This document shows positions 23,750-32,681 of a stretch of DNA of 64,000 bases, one piece after another. Within the stretch, counting starts at the first letter, position 1, and the number at the start of each line of letters is the position of its first letter. Made by a program: the position numbers and the translations under genes. The stretch comes from Butyrivibrio hungatei DSM 14810 (GTDB lineage Bacteria; Bacillota; Clostridia; Lachnospirales; Lachnospiraceae). The stretch covers positions 337,319-401,318 of the forward strand of contig NZ_FRDH01000004.1 of assembly GCF_900143205.1 (NCBI RefSeq), read 5' to 3'. The notes under the pieces were generated by a model. It searched no databases, was not told where the DNA came from, and was given only the letters and a program-made list of their open reading frames with translations.

Positions 23750-24952
23750 ATGAGCGAAAAAAGGAGAGATAACAGAGGACGTATTTTACACAACGGCGAA
23801 TTCCAGATGAGTGACGGAAGATATCGCTTTAAGTACATTGACAGTTTTGGCAAAGAAAGGGTGGTTTACAGTTGGCGCCTGGACCACAATGACAGAGCGC
23901 CGGAGGGAAAGAAAAGGACGGCTTCGCTGCGTGAGATGGAGAAGCAGATCCAGGCGGATCAGTTTGACCATATTGTATCTAATGGTGGCAATCTGACGGT
24001 TCTTGAGCTTGCTGAGAAGTATATATCAACCCGAACGGGAGTTAGGCCGACAACGCAGGCAGGATATGGTACGGTAATTAACCTGCTGAAAAAAGATCCG
24101 TTTGGAAATAAGCGGATCGATACGGTAAGGATCTCGGATGCAAAATGCTGGTTGATAAAACTTCAGGAAAAAGATGGGAAAAGCTACAGTTCTATCCACT
24201 CGGTCAGAGGAGTTTTAAGACCTGCTTTTCAACTGGCCGTTGATGATGACCTGATCCGTAAGAATCCATTCAGCTTCCAGCTTGTTGAGGTGATCGTCAA
24301 TGACAGCGTAACGAGAGAAGCAATCACGCGAGAGGAGGAAAGGAAGTTCCTTAAGTTTGTGAAGGAAGATCCTCACTTTTCAAGGTACTATGAAGGAATT
24401 TATATCCTTTTCAAGACGGGAATGCGTATTTCGGAGTTCTGTGGACTGACGTTAAAGGATGTGAATTTCAATGATCATAGTATCAATATAGATCATCAGC
24501 TGCAGAAGAGAGCAAAGACAGGCTATTATATCGAAGCGACCAAGACAAGCAGCGGAACGAGAGTGATACCGATGACACCTGATGTGGAAGAATGTTTTCG
24601 GAACATCGTGAAGAATCGCAAACCGCCCAGGATAGAGCCGAGTGTGGATGGCTATTGCGGGTTTCTGTACTTTGATAAGGATGGCAGTATCATGTATTCG
24701 CTTCATTGGGAACATTATTTCAAGCACATCCTCAATAAGTATAACGGGATCTATCGGGTTCAGCTTCCTAAGATTACCCCGCATGTATGCCGTCACACCT
24801 ACTGTTCCAACATGGCGAAGTCCGGGATGAATCCCAAGACACTGCAGTATCTGATGGGACATTCGGATATAGGAGTTACGCTTAACACCTATACGCATGT
24901 GAACTATGAGGATGCCAGGGAAGAAGTGAAGCGCATATCGGAGGCTGTGTAG
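23750..24952 (+). CDS. int: tyrosine recombinase/integrase (Tn916 family)
   Basis: 400 residues from ATG 23750 after AAAGGAG. An N-terminal arm-binding domain (RRDNRGRILHNGEFQMSDGRYRFKYID) of the Tn916 Int type is followed by the SAM-like domain and catalytic domain. Active-site residues are Arg in TGMRISEF, HxxR in HVCRHTYCSNMAKSG, His in MGHSDI and Tyr in LNTYTHVNY. All catalytic residues are present, so it should be active. It lies about 150 bp from the phosphatase gene that I propose as the insertion target. Confidence 0.95.
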   Translation: MSEKRRDNRGRILHNGEFQMSDGRYRFKYIDSFGKERVVYSWRLDHNDRAPEGKKRTASLREMEKQIQADQFDHIVSNGGNLTVLELAEKYISTRTGVRPTTQAGYGTVINLLKKDPFGNKRIDTVRISDAKCWLIKLQEKDGKSYSSIHSVRGVLRPAFQLAVDDDLIRKNPFSFQLVEVIVNDSVTREAITREEERKFLKFVKEDPHFSRYYEGIYILFKTGMRISEFCGLTLKDVNFNDHSINIDHQLQKRAKTGYYIEATKTSSGTRVIPMTPDVEECFRNIVKNRKPPRIEPSVDGYCGFLYFDKDGSIMYSLHWEHYFKHILNKYNGIYRVQLPKITPHVCRHTYCSNMAKSGMNPKTLQYLMGHSDIGVTLNTYTHVNYEDAREEVKRISEAV

Positions 24953-24984
24953 ATACGCAAAAAAACGAGGTATAAAACTTAAAA

Positions 24985-25010
24985 TTTTATACCGGATTTT
25001 ATACCTTTTG
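24985..25010. repeat. right copy of the end repeat of the second element
   Basis: It shares TTTTATACCG and TTTATACCTTTTG with the left copy at 13936-13960, with one base more between them. Immediately after it are ATGCAAATATATGCCG and TTTATGCCGG, further direct repeats expected of integrase arm sites. Confidence 0.5.
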
Positions 25011-25102
25011 CCGGCAAAAATATGCAAATATATGCCGATTTATGCCGGTAAACAGGAAGAAGAAAATACGAAAAAACCAAGGAAATACGGGGTATTAAGG
25101 GA

Positions 25103-25684
25103 ATGATAAAGATACTTTTCATCTGCCACGGCAACATATGCCGTTCAACAATGGCGGAGTTCATAATGAAGGACATTGTAAACAAGCAAGGGCTTTGGGA
25201 CAAATTTCATATTGAATCCTCAGCCACACATACAGATGAAATCTGGAACGGAGTTGGAAGTCCGGTATATCCTCCAGCTAGAGCTAAACTTCGTGAACAC
25301 GGAATAGGCACAGATGACAATGAACTAGGCGTTGCAAACAAAAGAGCAAGACTTACTTCTAGAACTGATTATGACAAGTTTGACTTCATCATTGGCATGG
25401 ATAGTGCTAATATCAGAGATCTTAATCGTATCTTTAGTGGAGACCCAGACCACAAGGTATTCAAGATGCTCGACTTTACCGACAGAGACGGTGATGTGGC
25501 AGATCCTTGGTATACAGGCAATTTTGATGCTACCTGGAGAGACTGCTCTGATGGATGCCATGGACTTTTTAGACATATCTTAGTGGACAAGAGATTTGCA
25601 AAAGAACTGGCAGAAGATGAAGAAAATGAAATGATAAACAATGATGATCTAGGACTTATTCACGACGATTTTCCTAGAGGCTAA
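25103..25684 (+). CDS. low-molecular-weight protein tyrosine phosphatase
   Basis: 193 residues. The N-terminal P-loop CHGNICRS (Cys9, Arg15) is the C(x)5R active site. The general acid lies in VADPWYTGNFDATW (about residues 132-145). A C-terminal acidic tail of about 30 residues is longer than in most family members. It is cytoplasmic and its substrate is unknown; in Firmicutes such enzymes often act on capsule or kinase substrates. The start has only a weak SD (AAGGG). Its first codons contain the 12-bp sequence repeated at the left end of the neighbouring mobile element, so its promoter and 5' end may have been supplied by the insertion. Confidence 0.92.
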   Translation: MIKILFICHGNICRSTMAEFIMKDIVNKQGLWDKFHIESSATHTDEIWNGVGSPVYPPARAKLREHGIGTDDNELGVANKRARLTSRTDYDKFDFIIGMDSANIRDLNRIFSGDPDHKVFKMLDFTDRDGDVADPWYTGNFDATWRDCSDGCHGLFRHILVDKRFAKELAEDEENEMINNDDLGLIHDDFPRG

Positions 25685-25712
25685 TGTAAAACCACAGCTA
25701 TATATATCACCT

Positions 25713-25751
25713 AGTAGGAGTTGTAACTAAAAAGTTGCATCTCCTATTTTT
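25713..25751 (+). terminator. terminator after the phosphatase
   Basis: TAGGAG pairs with CTCCTA, with inner AACT/AGTT, followed by seven T residues. Confidence 0.75.
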
Positions 25752-25871
25752 TTATGTTATTCTTCAACTTATGTTTACGGAAACTACAAATGTGACTAAT
25801 GGTCATAAAATGAGAAAAATGCATATAGTAACGGAAACTATATGTGATTGTTTCCGGGAAGAGGTAGGAAA

Positions 25872-26720
25872 ATGGCAGTAAGGATAATTACAGATTCAGC
25901 AAGTGATATATCACAGGAAAAGGCAAAAGAATGGGGGATAACAGTACTTCCATTAAAAGTAAGATTTGGAGATGAAGAGTTCCTTGATGGGGTAACCCTT
26001 TCAAGCACCGATTTTTACAAAAAACTCGTGGAAACGGACGAGATACCAAAGACAAGTCAGATATCTCCATATGATTATTCAGAGGAATTTAGAAAGGCGG
26101 ATGAAGCAGGGGATGAAATAATATATTTTAGCCTTTCTTCAGGAGTATCAGGATCATATCAGAGCGCATGCATAGCAGCGGAGGATTTTTCTGACAACAT
26201 CAACATCGTTGATACCAAGCAGTTCTGTATCTCGGAATATATAATAGTTCAAAGGGCTGTGCAGCTGCGAGATCAGGGACTTAATGCTAAAGAAATCATA
26301 GATGCCATAACACCGGAGCTTCAAAAAGCTCACGTTATCGCAGTATTTGACACTCTTGAATACTTGAAGCTTGGCGGAAGAATATCATCTGCTGCGGCTT
26401 TTGCAGGCAACATTCTTATGATCAAGCCGGTCATAACCATAGAAGAGGGTGTTGTTAAAGTAATTGGCAAGGCCAGAGGTTCCAAGAACGGTCACAATAT
26501 GCTCATGGAATTTGTCAAAAAAACTGGAGGCATAGATTTTGATAAACCAATATGCCTTGCTTATTCTGGTTTTTCAGATGAAATTCTCAAAAAATACGTG
26601 GAAGATTCCAAGGTGTTGTATGAAGGACAAGAGGATAAAATCCAGTATGCTGTAGCGGGAGCTACTATAGGCACCTATACAGGACCTGGAGCGATTGCCT
26701 TGGCTTATTTTGAAAAGTAA
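25872..26720 (+). CDS. DegV family fatty-acid-binding protein
   Basis: 282 residues from ATG 25872 (GGTAGG SD); an upstream ATG at 25848 lacks support. It shows the DegV N-terminus RIITDSASDIS, KTSQISPYDYSE, YFSLSSGVSGSYQSA and the late LKLGGRISSAAAFAGNIL. DegV/FakB proteins bind a fatty acid for phosphorylation by a FakA kinase. No fakA is nearby. It is a single-gene unit between terminators. Confidence 0.9.
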   Translation: MAVRIITDSASDISQEKAKEWGITVLPLKVRFGDEEFLDGVTLSSTDFYKKLVETDEIPKTSQISPYDYSEEFRKADEAGDEIIYFSLSSGVSGSYQSACIAAEDFSDNINIVDTKQFCISEYIIVQRAVQLRDQGLNAKEIIDAITPELQKAHVIAVFDTLEYLKLGGRISSAAAFAGNILMIKPVITIEEGVVKVIGKARGSKNGHNMLMEFVKKTGGIDFDKPICLAYSGFSDEILKKYVEDSKVLYEGQEDKIQYAVAGATIGTYTGPGAIALAYFEK

Positions 26721-26822
26721 TATTATTAAGTATAATTATTCACGCACGTATGATAAAATTAATGGTGAACTTACTGCGATTTTTTTGCAGGCAAACGCGG
26801 GTTTATTTCAGGAGGTTTCGCT

Positions 26823-27197
26823 ATGAAATTTTACAGATGTGAGCATTGCGGCAATATTATTACTAAGCTTAATGATTCAGGTGTTCCTGTAGTTTGCTGT
26901 GGAGAGCCTATGAAGGAGCTTGTTCCTGGCGCTACTGATGGTGCATTTGAGAAGCACGTTCCAAAGGTTACTGTGGATGGCAGCAAAGTAATCGTGGAAG
27001 TCGGCGAAGTTGAGCATCCTATGATGCCAGAACATTATATCCAGTTTGTGTGTCTTGAGACAGACAAGGGATGTATGGTAAAGAACTTAAAGCCAGGCGA
27101 GAAGCCTTGTGCAGAATTTGTTCTTGCAAGCGGCGAGAAGGCAGTTGCTGCATACGAGTACTGCAATCTCCACGGACTTTGGGTGAAAGAGATTTGA
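26823..27197 (+). CDS. dfx: desulfoferrodoxin (superoxide reductase)
   Basis: 124 residues after a strong AGGAGG SD. The N-terminal desulforedoxin centre uses Cys6, Cys9, Cys25 and Cys26 (CEHC and CC). The catalytic iron site is provided by the HVPKV, EHPMMPEHYI and C-terminal CNLHGLW motifs (three to four His and one Cys). It reduces superoxide to peroxide without making oxygen, a typical defence of strict anaerobes. It converges with the YolD-like gene, the two stop codons meeting at 27197/27198. Confidence 0.95.
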   Translation: MKFYRCEHCGNIITKLNDSGVPVVCCGEPMKELVPGATDGAFEKHVPKVTVDGSKVIVEVGEVEHPMMPEHYIQFVCLETDKGCMVKNLKPGEKPCAEFVLASGEKAVAAYEYCNLHGLWVKEI

Positions 27198-27521
27198 TCA
27201 TTCAAAAATAATGTCTAATATATCATCGAAGGATATTTTGGTGTTAACGATCTGAAGTATCCTCGCTACTTCATCAAGCCTTGCGACCATACCTGTAACT
27301 TTCAGATATTCGCCCTTGTGAAAGTAGACGCAGCTGATGATACTTCCTTTTTTGATATCGTGCATTTTTTTATCGAGCTCTTCGAACATTTCCTCGGAGA
27401 GCTCGATTTTTGGTACTGTGATCTTTTCTTTGGCTCTCAGAGCCTCATCAAGTCCTTTGACAGCCTGGAAAGGGAGGAACTGAGCAGCTCTTTTGTCAGG
27501 TGACATTTTTTGTCTAGGCAT
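27198..27521 (-). CDS. YolD-like protein downstream of a Y-family polymerase
   Basis: 107 residues from ATG 27521, which follows the polymerase stop by one base. The open frame extends upstream to 27581 inside the polymerase gene, but GGAGG near 27535 and the homology both favour this start. MSPDKRAAQFLPFQAVKGLDEALRAKE and the later GSIISCVYFHKGEYLKVTGMVARLDEVARILQI match YolD-like proteins that accompany UvrX-type polymerases. It probably belongs to the LexA-controlled unit. Confidence 0.8.
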   Translation of the reverse strand: MPRQKMSPDKRAAQFLPFQAVKGLDEALRAKEKITVPKIELSEEMFEELDKKMHDIKKGSIISCVYFHKGEYLKVTGMVARLDEVARILQIVNTKISFDDILDIIFE

Positions 27522-27522
27522 A

Positions 27523-28791
27523 TTACGCTTTATGTCCTCCAATCTGATTATTTCTATCTCTGGTGGTGGCACCAGGTTCAAAGTTGAGTCCCTTCAAGAT
27601 GGCATTTTTGCCGAATTTATTTTTTATCTCCAAAACAGCCTTCTGAACCTTTTTGTCCCTTTCTATCTCTTCAGGAGATACAAAGAAAGAGTACTGCATG
27701 AACTCTTCAGGAACCACGTTGTTGCTGACAATGTACATGCGCCTAATGAGGTAGTCCTTATTTACAAGCTGACTGTATAGCTTAGCAATCTCAGGGATCA
27801 GGATAAATGATGCATTAGTCTCAGTATCCAGTGAAAAAGAGCCGTGAACTCCCGGAACAGGAGTATTCTTGGCGTAGCCTACAGACAGGGTAAAAGACTT
27901 GCTGACAAGCTCCTTGTCTACCATATCAAGGCACATAACATCCATCATCTCCTTGGCAATAACGAGGCCTTCTTCATAGGAATAGTCCTTCATAAGGACC
28001 TGTCCTTGAGTAAGGGAGCGGGATTGTGAACTATAGTTCCTAATATCTGCAATAGTAGTAGATTCACGGCCCCATGCGTGATCAATCAGGAGCTCTGCAT
28101 TTACACCAAATAGCTTATAGAGAAGATCCTCGTTGCCATGGGCAATATCCTTCATAGTCATCATGCCATAGGTGGCAAGACGCTTGGATATACCGGGACC
28201 AACCCGCCAAAAATCAGTAAGGGGGCGATGTTCCCATAGGGTCTCCCTGTAGCTCTTTTCATCAAGCTCTCCAATGAAATCAGGAGAGTGCTTGGCGGTG
28301 ATATCAAGGGCAACCTTGGTAAGGAAAAGATTGGTGCCTATGCCACATGTGGCACGAAGTCCAAGGGTTGCAAATATATCATCGATAATGGTCTGACCCA
28401 GTTGCCTTGCAGTCATGTGATACAAGGAAAGATACTCTGTTACGTCCATGAAGGCCTCATCTACGGAGTAGACGTGAATATCATCCTTGGAAATATATTT
28501 GAGGTAAATGGCGTAAACTTCCGCTGAGTAGTCCAGGTATTTTTGCATGCGGGGCGGAGCCATGATGTAATCAATTCCCTTTGGAATCTCAAAGACTCTG
28601 CACCTTCCAGGTATGCCAAGAGCCTTAAGAGCAGGAGAAACAGCAAGACAAATAGTCTTGTCGGATCTCTCAGGATCAGCTACGACAAGACGGGTAGTCA
28701 TAACATCAAGGCCTCTTTCCACGCATTCAACAGAAGCGTAGAAGGACTTAAGATCTATGCATATGTAATTTCTTTCTTTTTCTGCGGCCAT
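27523..28791 (-). CDS. Y-family DNA polymerase (UvrX/UmuC-like)
   Basis: 422 residues. The catalytic motifs are CIDLKSFYASVECVERG (about residues 11-27) and YSVDEAFMDVTEYL (about 107-120). Helix-hairpin-helix and little-finger regions follow (RVGPGISKRLATYGMMTM). UvrX-type enzymes of Firmicutes carry out error-prone lesion bypass. A perfect LexA-type palindrome lies 14 bases upstream of the start (28805-28818), and a YolD-like gene follows immediately, as in Bacillus yqjW-yqzH-like pairs. It is distinct from the DinB at 54058. Confidence 0.93.
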   Translation of the reverse strand: MAAEKERNYICIDLKSFYASVECVERGLDVMTTRLVVADPERSDKTICLAVSPALKALGIPGRCRVFEIPKGIDYIMAPPRMQKYLDYSAEVYAIYLKYISKDDIHVYSVDEAFMDVTEYLSLYHMTARQLGQTIIDDIFATLGLRATCGIGTNLFLTKVALDITAKHSPDFIGELDEKSYRETLWEHRPLTDFWRVGPGISKRLATYGMMTMKDIAHGNEDLLYKLFGVNAELLIDHAWGRESTTIADIRNYSSQSRSLTQGQVLMKDYSYEEGLVIAKEMMDVMCLDMVDKELVSKSFTLSVGYAKNTPVPGVHGSFSLDTETNASFILIPEIAKLYSQLVNKDYLIRRMYIVSNNVVPEEFMQYSFFVSPEEIERDKKVQKAVLEIKNKFGKNAILKGLNFEPGATTRDRNNQIGGHKA

Positions 28792-28804
28792 GATTCAATT
28801 ATAT

Positions 28805-28818
28805 CGAACAAAAGTTCG
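28805..28818. promoter_or_regulatory. LexA (SOS) box
   Basis: CGAAC-AAAA-GTTCG is a perfect palindrome matching the Gram-positive LexA operator (CGAACRNRYGTTYG type). It lies between the divergent Y-family polymerase and HerA-like genes and could control either, more likely the polymerase. Confidence 0.85.
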
Positions 28819-28900
28819 AGATGTCAAATTCTCTTTACCCATGGGAATTTATGATACAATAATTGAAGGGATTTTAGTATTCGTGTTGGAGGAGGACAAA

Positions 28901-30478
28901 ATGCTTAAAGACGGTAAAGTTTGGGTAGCAAATAACGAAAAGGGTGAGAATGTATTTCTTTTACCTAAGATGGCAAATCGTCATGGCCTTATAGCGGGTG
29001 CAACTGGTACTGGTAAGACTGTAACACTTAAGGTACTGGCTGAGAGTTTTAGTGACATGGGGGTGCCTGTATTTCTTGCAGATGTTAAGGGGGATCTTTC
29101 TGGTATGGTTACAGAAGGCCTTGATTCTGAAGATATGCAGAAGAGAATACAGAAGTTTGGCCTTGAGGAGGCTGGATTTAAATATCAGAAATATCCTGCA
29201 ACATTTTGGGATGTATTTGGCAAAAATGGTATACCTCTCAGAACAACTGTATCTGAGATGGGACCGCTTCTTTTAAGCAGGATCCTTGGTCTTAATGACC
29301 TTCAAAGAGATATTCTTACAATCGCATTCAAGATCGCAGATGACAATAGTCTTCTCCTGGTTGATACCAAGGACTTAAAGGCTATGCTCAATTATATTTC
29401 CGAGAATAAAAATGAATTTGCAGCAGATTATGGAAACATCAGTCCTGTATCAGTAGCAGCTATCGTAAGAGCTATCGTTTCTCTTGAGATTGCAGGAGGA
29501 GATAAGTTCTTCTTTGAGCCAGCTCTTAATATCAGAGACTTTTTTACAACTGGCGAAGGTGGAAAGGGTATGATAAATATCCTTGATAGCACAAGTCTTA
29601 TCAACAATGGAACTCTTTATGCCACATTCCTTTTGTGGATGATGTCAGAGCTTTTTGAGACACTTCCTGAGGTTGGAGATCTTGATAAGCCCAAGATGGT
29701 ATTTTTCTTTGATGAAGCACATCTTCTTTTTGACGATACACCAAAACTCCTTATGGACAAGATAGAGCAGGTTGTTAAGCTCATCAGATCTAAAGGTGTT
29801 GGAATTTACTTTGTGACTCAGAACCCAAGGGATATCCCAGATGGGGTTCTTGCTCAGCTTGGAAACAAGATTCAGCACGCACTTCACGCATATACTCCTT
29901 CAGATATGAAAGCTGTTAAGGCAGCTGCTGATTCCTTTAGAACAAATCCTGACTTCAAGACAGCAGACGTTATTCAGGAGCTTGGAACAGGTGAAGCTGT
30001 TTGCTCATTCCTTGATGAGACTGGAACACCTACAGTTTGCGAGCGAGTATACATCCTGCCTCCACAGTCAAAAATGGGCGGAATAGATGAAGCTCTAAGG
30101 GACAAGGAGATAAAGGGAAGCGTTATGTACAGTAAGTATTACGAGCCCGAAGATCCTGATTCAGCTTATGAATTTCTTGAGAGAAAAGGCCTGGCTGATG
30201 CAGAAGCTTTACAGAAGGCAAAAGAGGAAGAAGCTGCAGCCAAGGCTAAGGCAAAGGAAGAAGCTGCCGCTTTAAAGGCCAAAGAAAAAGAGGAAGCTGC
30301 TGAAGCAAGAAAGAAAAAGCAGGCAATGAAGAGTGTAGGTAACTCCGTTGCAGGAACTGTGGGCCGCGAAGTTGGTAAGACAGTAGGCGGTAAATTTGGT
30401 AAGTTTGGTAAGACTTTAGGCGGAAATCTTGGAGCAAGTCTTGGTAGAGGACTTTTATCTACACTATTTAAATCATAA
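28901..30478 (+). CDS. HerA-like ATPase (DUF853)
   Basis: 525 residues from ATG 28901 after GGAGGAGG. Walker A is GATGTGKT (about residues 34-41), Walker B is MVFFFDEAHLLF (about 265-276), and FVTQNPRDIPDGVLAQLGNKIQHALHAYTP is the HerA/FtsK-type sensor region. The family is annotated as helicase HerA-like with DUF853. The tail is an Ala/Lys/Glu coiled coil followed by Gly-rich VGKTVGGKFGKFGKT repeats. Substrate unknown. It lies divergently from the SOS-controlled polymerase, sharing the 110-bp promoter region. Confidence 0.88.
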   Translation: MLKDGKVWVANNEKGENVFLLPKMANRHGLIAGATGTGKTVTLKVLAESFSDMGVPVFLADVKGDLSGMVTEGLDSEDMQKRIQKFGLEEAGFKYQKYPATFWDVFGKNGIPLRTTVSEMGPLLLSRILGLNDLQRDILTIAFKIADDNSLLLVDTKDLKAMLNYISENKNEFAADYGNISPVSVAAIVRAIVSLEIAGGDKFFFEPALNIRDFFTTGEGGKGMINILDSTSLINNGTLYATFLLWMMSELFETLPEVGDLDKPKMVFFFDEAHLLFDDTPKLLMDKIEQVVKLIRSKGVGIYFVTQNPRDIPDGVLAQLGNKIQHALHAYTPSDMKAVKAAADSFRTNPDFKTADVIQELGTGEAVCSFLDETGTPTVCERVYILPPQSKMGGIDEALRDKEIKGSVMYSKYYEPEDPDSAYEFLERKGLADAEALQKAKEEEAAAKAKAKEEAAALKAKEKEEAAEARKKKQAMKSVGNSVAGTVGREVGKTVGGKFGKFGKTLGGNLGASLGRGLLSTLFKS

Positions 30479-30493
30479 TGAATTCACACAAAA

Positions 30494-30532
30494 AACCAGC
30501 TTCTATATTATTATAGAAGCTGGTGTATTTTT
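30494..30532 (+). terminator. terminator after the HerA-like gene
   Basis: ACCAGCTTCTATA and TATAGAAGCTGGT form a 13-bp stem around TTAT, followed by GTATTTTT. Confidence 0.85.
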
Positions 30533-30712
30533 GGGAGGAGGGGTTGTCCAGTGGGGAACCAGACAACCCGTGTATGAAAAAAAGTATTGTTGGGGGTTCA
30601 GAAGTTGTCCTTCTGATAGGTACTATATTACAATGTAACTGTTGCAAAATTGTGACTGAACTATAAAAGAAATATAATCATTTCTAAAATAAAAATTGGA
30701 GCATTAGAAAAT

Positions 30713-31159
30713 ATGTCAAAAAATAATCGCAAAAAAGTAAATAAGAAAAAGAAGAAATACGATCCAAATGGAGCATTTGGCCGCTTTATGCTGGCAATGA
30801 TAATTCTGGGAATCGTAATTTTATTATTCATAAATGTTGCTCTTCCTATCGTAAAAGAGAAGTTTAAGAAAGCTGCAGCAGAAAAAACTGTTGATATCCT
30901 AAGTGAGAATATTGAGAAGATTGCTGGTGATAGCCCGGAAGCTCAAAAACTTACTGAAACTCTTGAGAATATGTCTGAAGAGGACAGAGAGACTGTTACT
31001 GAGATAGTAGCAGAGCATATGGATACAGAAACAGTTTCTGAAGTAATGGAATATGTAACTGATGGAGATCAGCAGGGGCTTATAGAATACGCTTCAGAAA
31101 ATCTTTCTCCAGAAGAAGTAATGGAGCTTATGGAAATTTACGGAAAATACGCTGACTAA
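30713..31159 (+). CDS. single-span membrane protein of unknown function
   Basis: 148 residues. A Lys-rich cytoplasmic N-terminus (residues 1-16) precedes one membrane helix (FMLAMIILGIVILLFINVAL, about 25-44). The remainder is an acidic helical extracytoplasmic domain (SPEAQKLTETLENMSEEDRETVTEIVAEHMD). No family recognised. It is flanked by terminators, so it is a single-gene unit. Confidence 0.75.
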   Translation: MSKNNRKKVNKKKKKYDPNGAFGRFMLAMIILGIVILLFINVALPIVKEKFKKAAAEKTVDILSENIEKIAGDSPEAQKLTETLENMSEEDRETVTEIVAEHMDTETVSEVMEYVTDGDQQGLIEYASENLSPEEVMELMEIYGKYAD

Positions 31160-31188
31160 AGCGTGAAAAATGAATAATTATAAAAAAT

Positions 31189-31235
31189 AATCCTATAACG
31201 CAAAAACACCCACGGGGGGACGTGAGTGCCTGCGA
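31189..31235 (+). terminator. stem-loop after the membrane protein
   Basis: CACCCACG pairs with CGTGAGTG around GGGGGA, extended by CGCA/TGCG and followed by ATTTTCTT. A second nested stem lies at 31255-31297 (TAGTGAT with ATCACTA, and TCTCTAA with TTAGAGA). Confidence 0.65.
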
Positions 31236-31254
31236 TTTTCTTATGAGGGGGAGA

Positions 31255-31297
31255 TAGTGATTATCTCTAAACGGCTTAGAGAAGTATTGCATCACTA
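31255..31297 (+). repeat. nested stem-loop upstream of the flagellin-like gene
   Basis: TAGTGAT (31255-31261) pairs with ATCACTA (31291-31297), and inside it TCTCTAA (31264-31270) pairs with TTAGAGA (31276-31282) around ACGGC. It has no T tract, so it is not an obvious terminator. It lies 217 bases before the next gene. Confidence 0.45.
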
Positions 31298-31513
31298 ACC
31301 TTGTCTAATACTATAAACAGAAAATGTGTACAAAAAGTGAAAAAAATGTGGAAAAAAAGTATAAATATAATTTCTTTTCTTCATCGTATTCATTCGAATG
31401 TAATTTCCTTTCAAAATTGATTAAAAAACATAAATTTGAGGCTAGCACTTCTTAATTATAGTGATATTATGACTTATAAGGCGTAGTTTTGTTTTTAAGA
31501 AAAGGAGGGCAAA

Positions 31514-32281
31514 ATGAGCAGCATTTCATCAGTTGGTGGATACTCTAGTTACTCACCATACTCCACCATAGCAGCTGGCGGAACATACACTAGTGCTTCT
31601 CAGGGTGCTTCAGAGCTTGCTATTCAGGAAAAGACAGAGTCTCAGGTTCGTGGACTTGATGCAGGAAGTGAAAATCTTACTTCTGCAAAATCTGTTCTTA
31701 ATATTGAAGATGGCGCGCTCGATGGTATTACCGATTATCTGCAGTCAATTAGAGAGCTTTCAGTAAAAGCTATGAATGGAACAATGTCAGATGATGACAA
31801 GCAGTACATTCAGGATCAGATAGAGCAGTATAAGCAGGGAATTGAAGACATCGCTAATGGCACAACATACAATGAAAAGCAGCTGTTAAACGGTAAGACA
31901 CAGGATATGTCAGTAGCTACAGACAACAATGGTTCAGAAGAGACTGTTTCTACTTACAATACAACATTAAAGGCTCTTGGAATTGAAGATTACAATGTTA
32001 CAGGCGATTTCAATGTAAACGACATCGACAAAGCTCTTGAGAAGGTAACAGGCAATAGATCAAACGCCGGTGCACAGACAAACGGTGTTGAGCATGCACT
32101 TACTTACAATTCACATGCAGCTATGGAACTTAATGGATACCAGATGGACAAGGAAGAGGATAATGCAACTAATGCTCTTCAGCAGCTTAAGACTCAGCAG
32201 GCACTAAATTCCTATCAGACTCTTTTACAGAAGAAAGAGCAGGAAAACAACGAAAGACAGTCACTTATGGTATTTGCTTAA
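31514..32281 (+). CDS. flagellin-like protein with atypical termini
   Basis: 255 residues after AAAGGAGGG. Residues about 35-125 match the flagellin D1 domain: ELAIQEKTESQVRGLDAGSENLTSAKSVLNIEDGALDGITDYLQSIRELSVKAMNGTMSDDDKQYIQDQIEQYKQGIEDIANGTTYNEKQLLNG. The usual D0 N-terminus is replaced by MSSISSVGGYSSYSPYSTIAAGG, and the C-terminal end (LNSYQTLLQKKEQENNERQSLMVFA) lacks a standard D0 helix. It may not polymerise as a normal filament. No other flagellar gene is nearby. An isolated unit with a terminator on each side. Confidence 0.85.
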   Translation: MSSISSVGGYSSYSPYSTIAAGGTYTSASQGASELAIQEKTESQVRGLDAGSENLTSAKSVLNIEDGALDGITDYLQSIRELSVKAMNGTMSDDDKQYIQDQIEQYKQGIEDIANGTTYNEKQLLNGKTQDMSVATDNNGSEETVSTYNTTLKALGIEDYNVTGDFNVNDIDKALEKVTGNRSNAGAQTNGVEHALTYNSHAAMELNGYQMDKEEDNATNALQQLKTQQALNSYQTLLQKKEQENNERQSLMVFA

Positions 32282-32309
32282 TCTAAAAAACTGAACACTA
32301 TAATATAAG

Positions 32310-32354
32310 AAGAATCTACGAAAATATGATATAATTTTCGCAGATTCTTTTTTT
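32310..32354 (+). terminator. terminator after the flagellin-like gene
   Basis: AAGAATCTACGAAAAT pairs with ATTTTCGCAGATTCTT (one mismatch), followed by seven T residues. Confidence 0.85.
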
Positions 32355-32476
32355 ATGTGTCTAAATGTTCGAAAAAACAATTCGACGAAATATGTACGCC
32401 TCAGACGGACATATGTATTTTAGTCAAAGAATCTTGATCTTTTTTAATTAGATAGAGCGATTTTAACCCCGTATAC

Positions 32477-32505
32477 TTGACATAAAGTAATCATTTCGTT
32501 AACAT
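32477..32505 (+). promoter_or_regulatory. opp operon promoter
   Basis: TTGACA (32477-32482) and TAACAT (32500-32505) with a 17-base spacer, about 175 bases ahead of oppB. The leader between promoter and gene shows no riboswitch that I recognise. Confidence 0.55.
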
Positions 32506-32681
32506 TAGTGTTGTTGCATGATTATATGCGTGTATACAATCTTGAATTATTAGTGCAATGACGCACATTTGCTGGCAGTCATTGCAATTTTTTTATAGGG
32601 TTTAGCGCGTTGAAGTTATGCAACTTTGAACCATGACAATGGTTCAAAAAAGATCAAAAAAATGGGTGGAGAAACTAGGGT

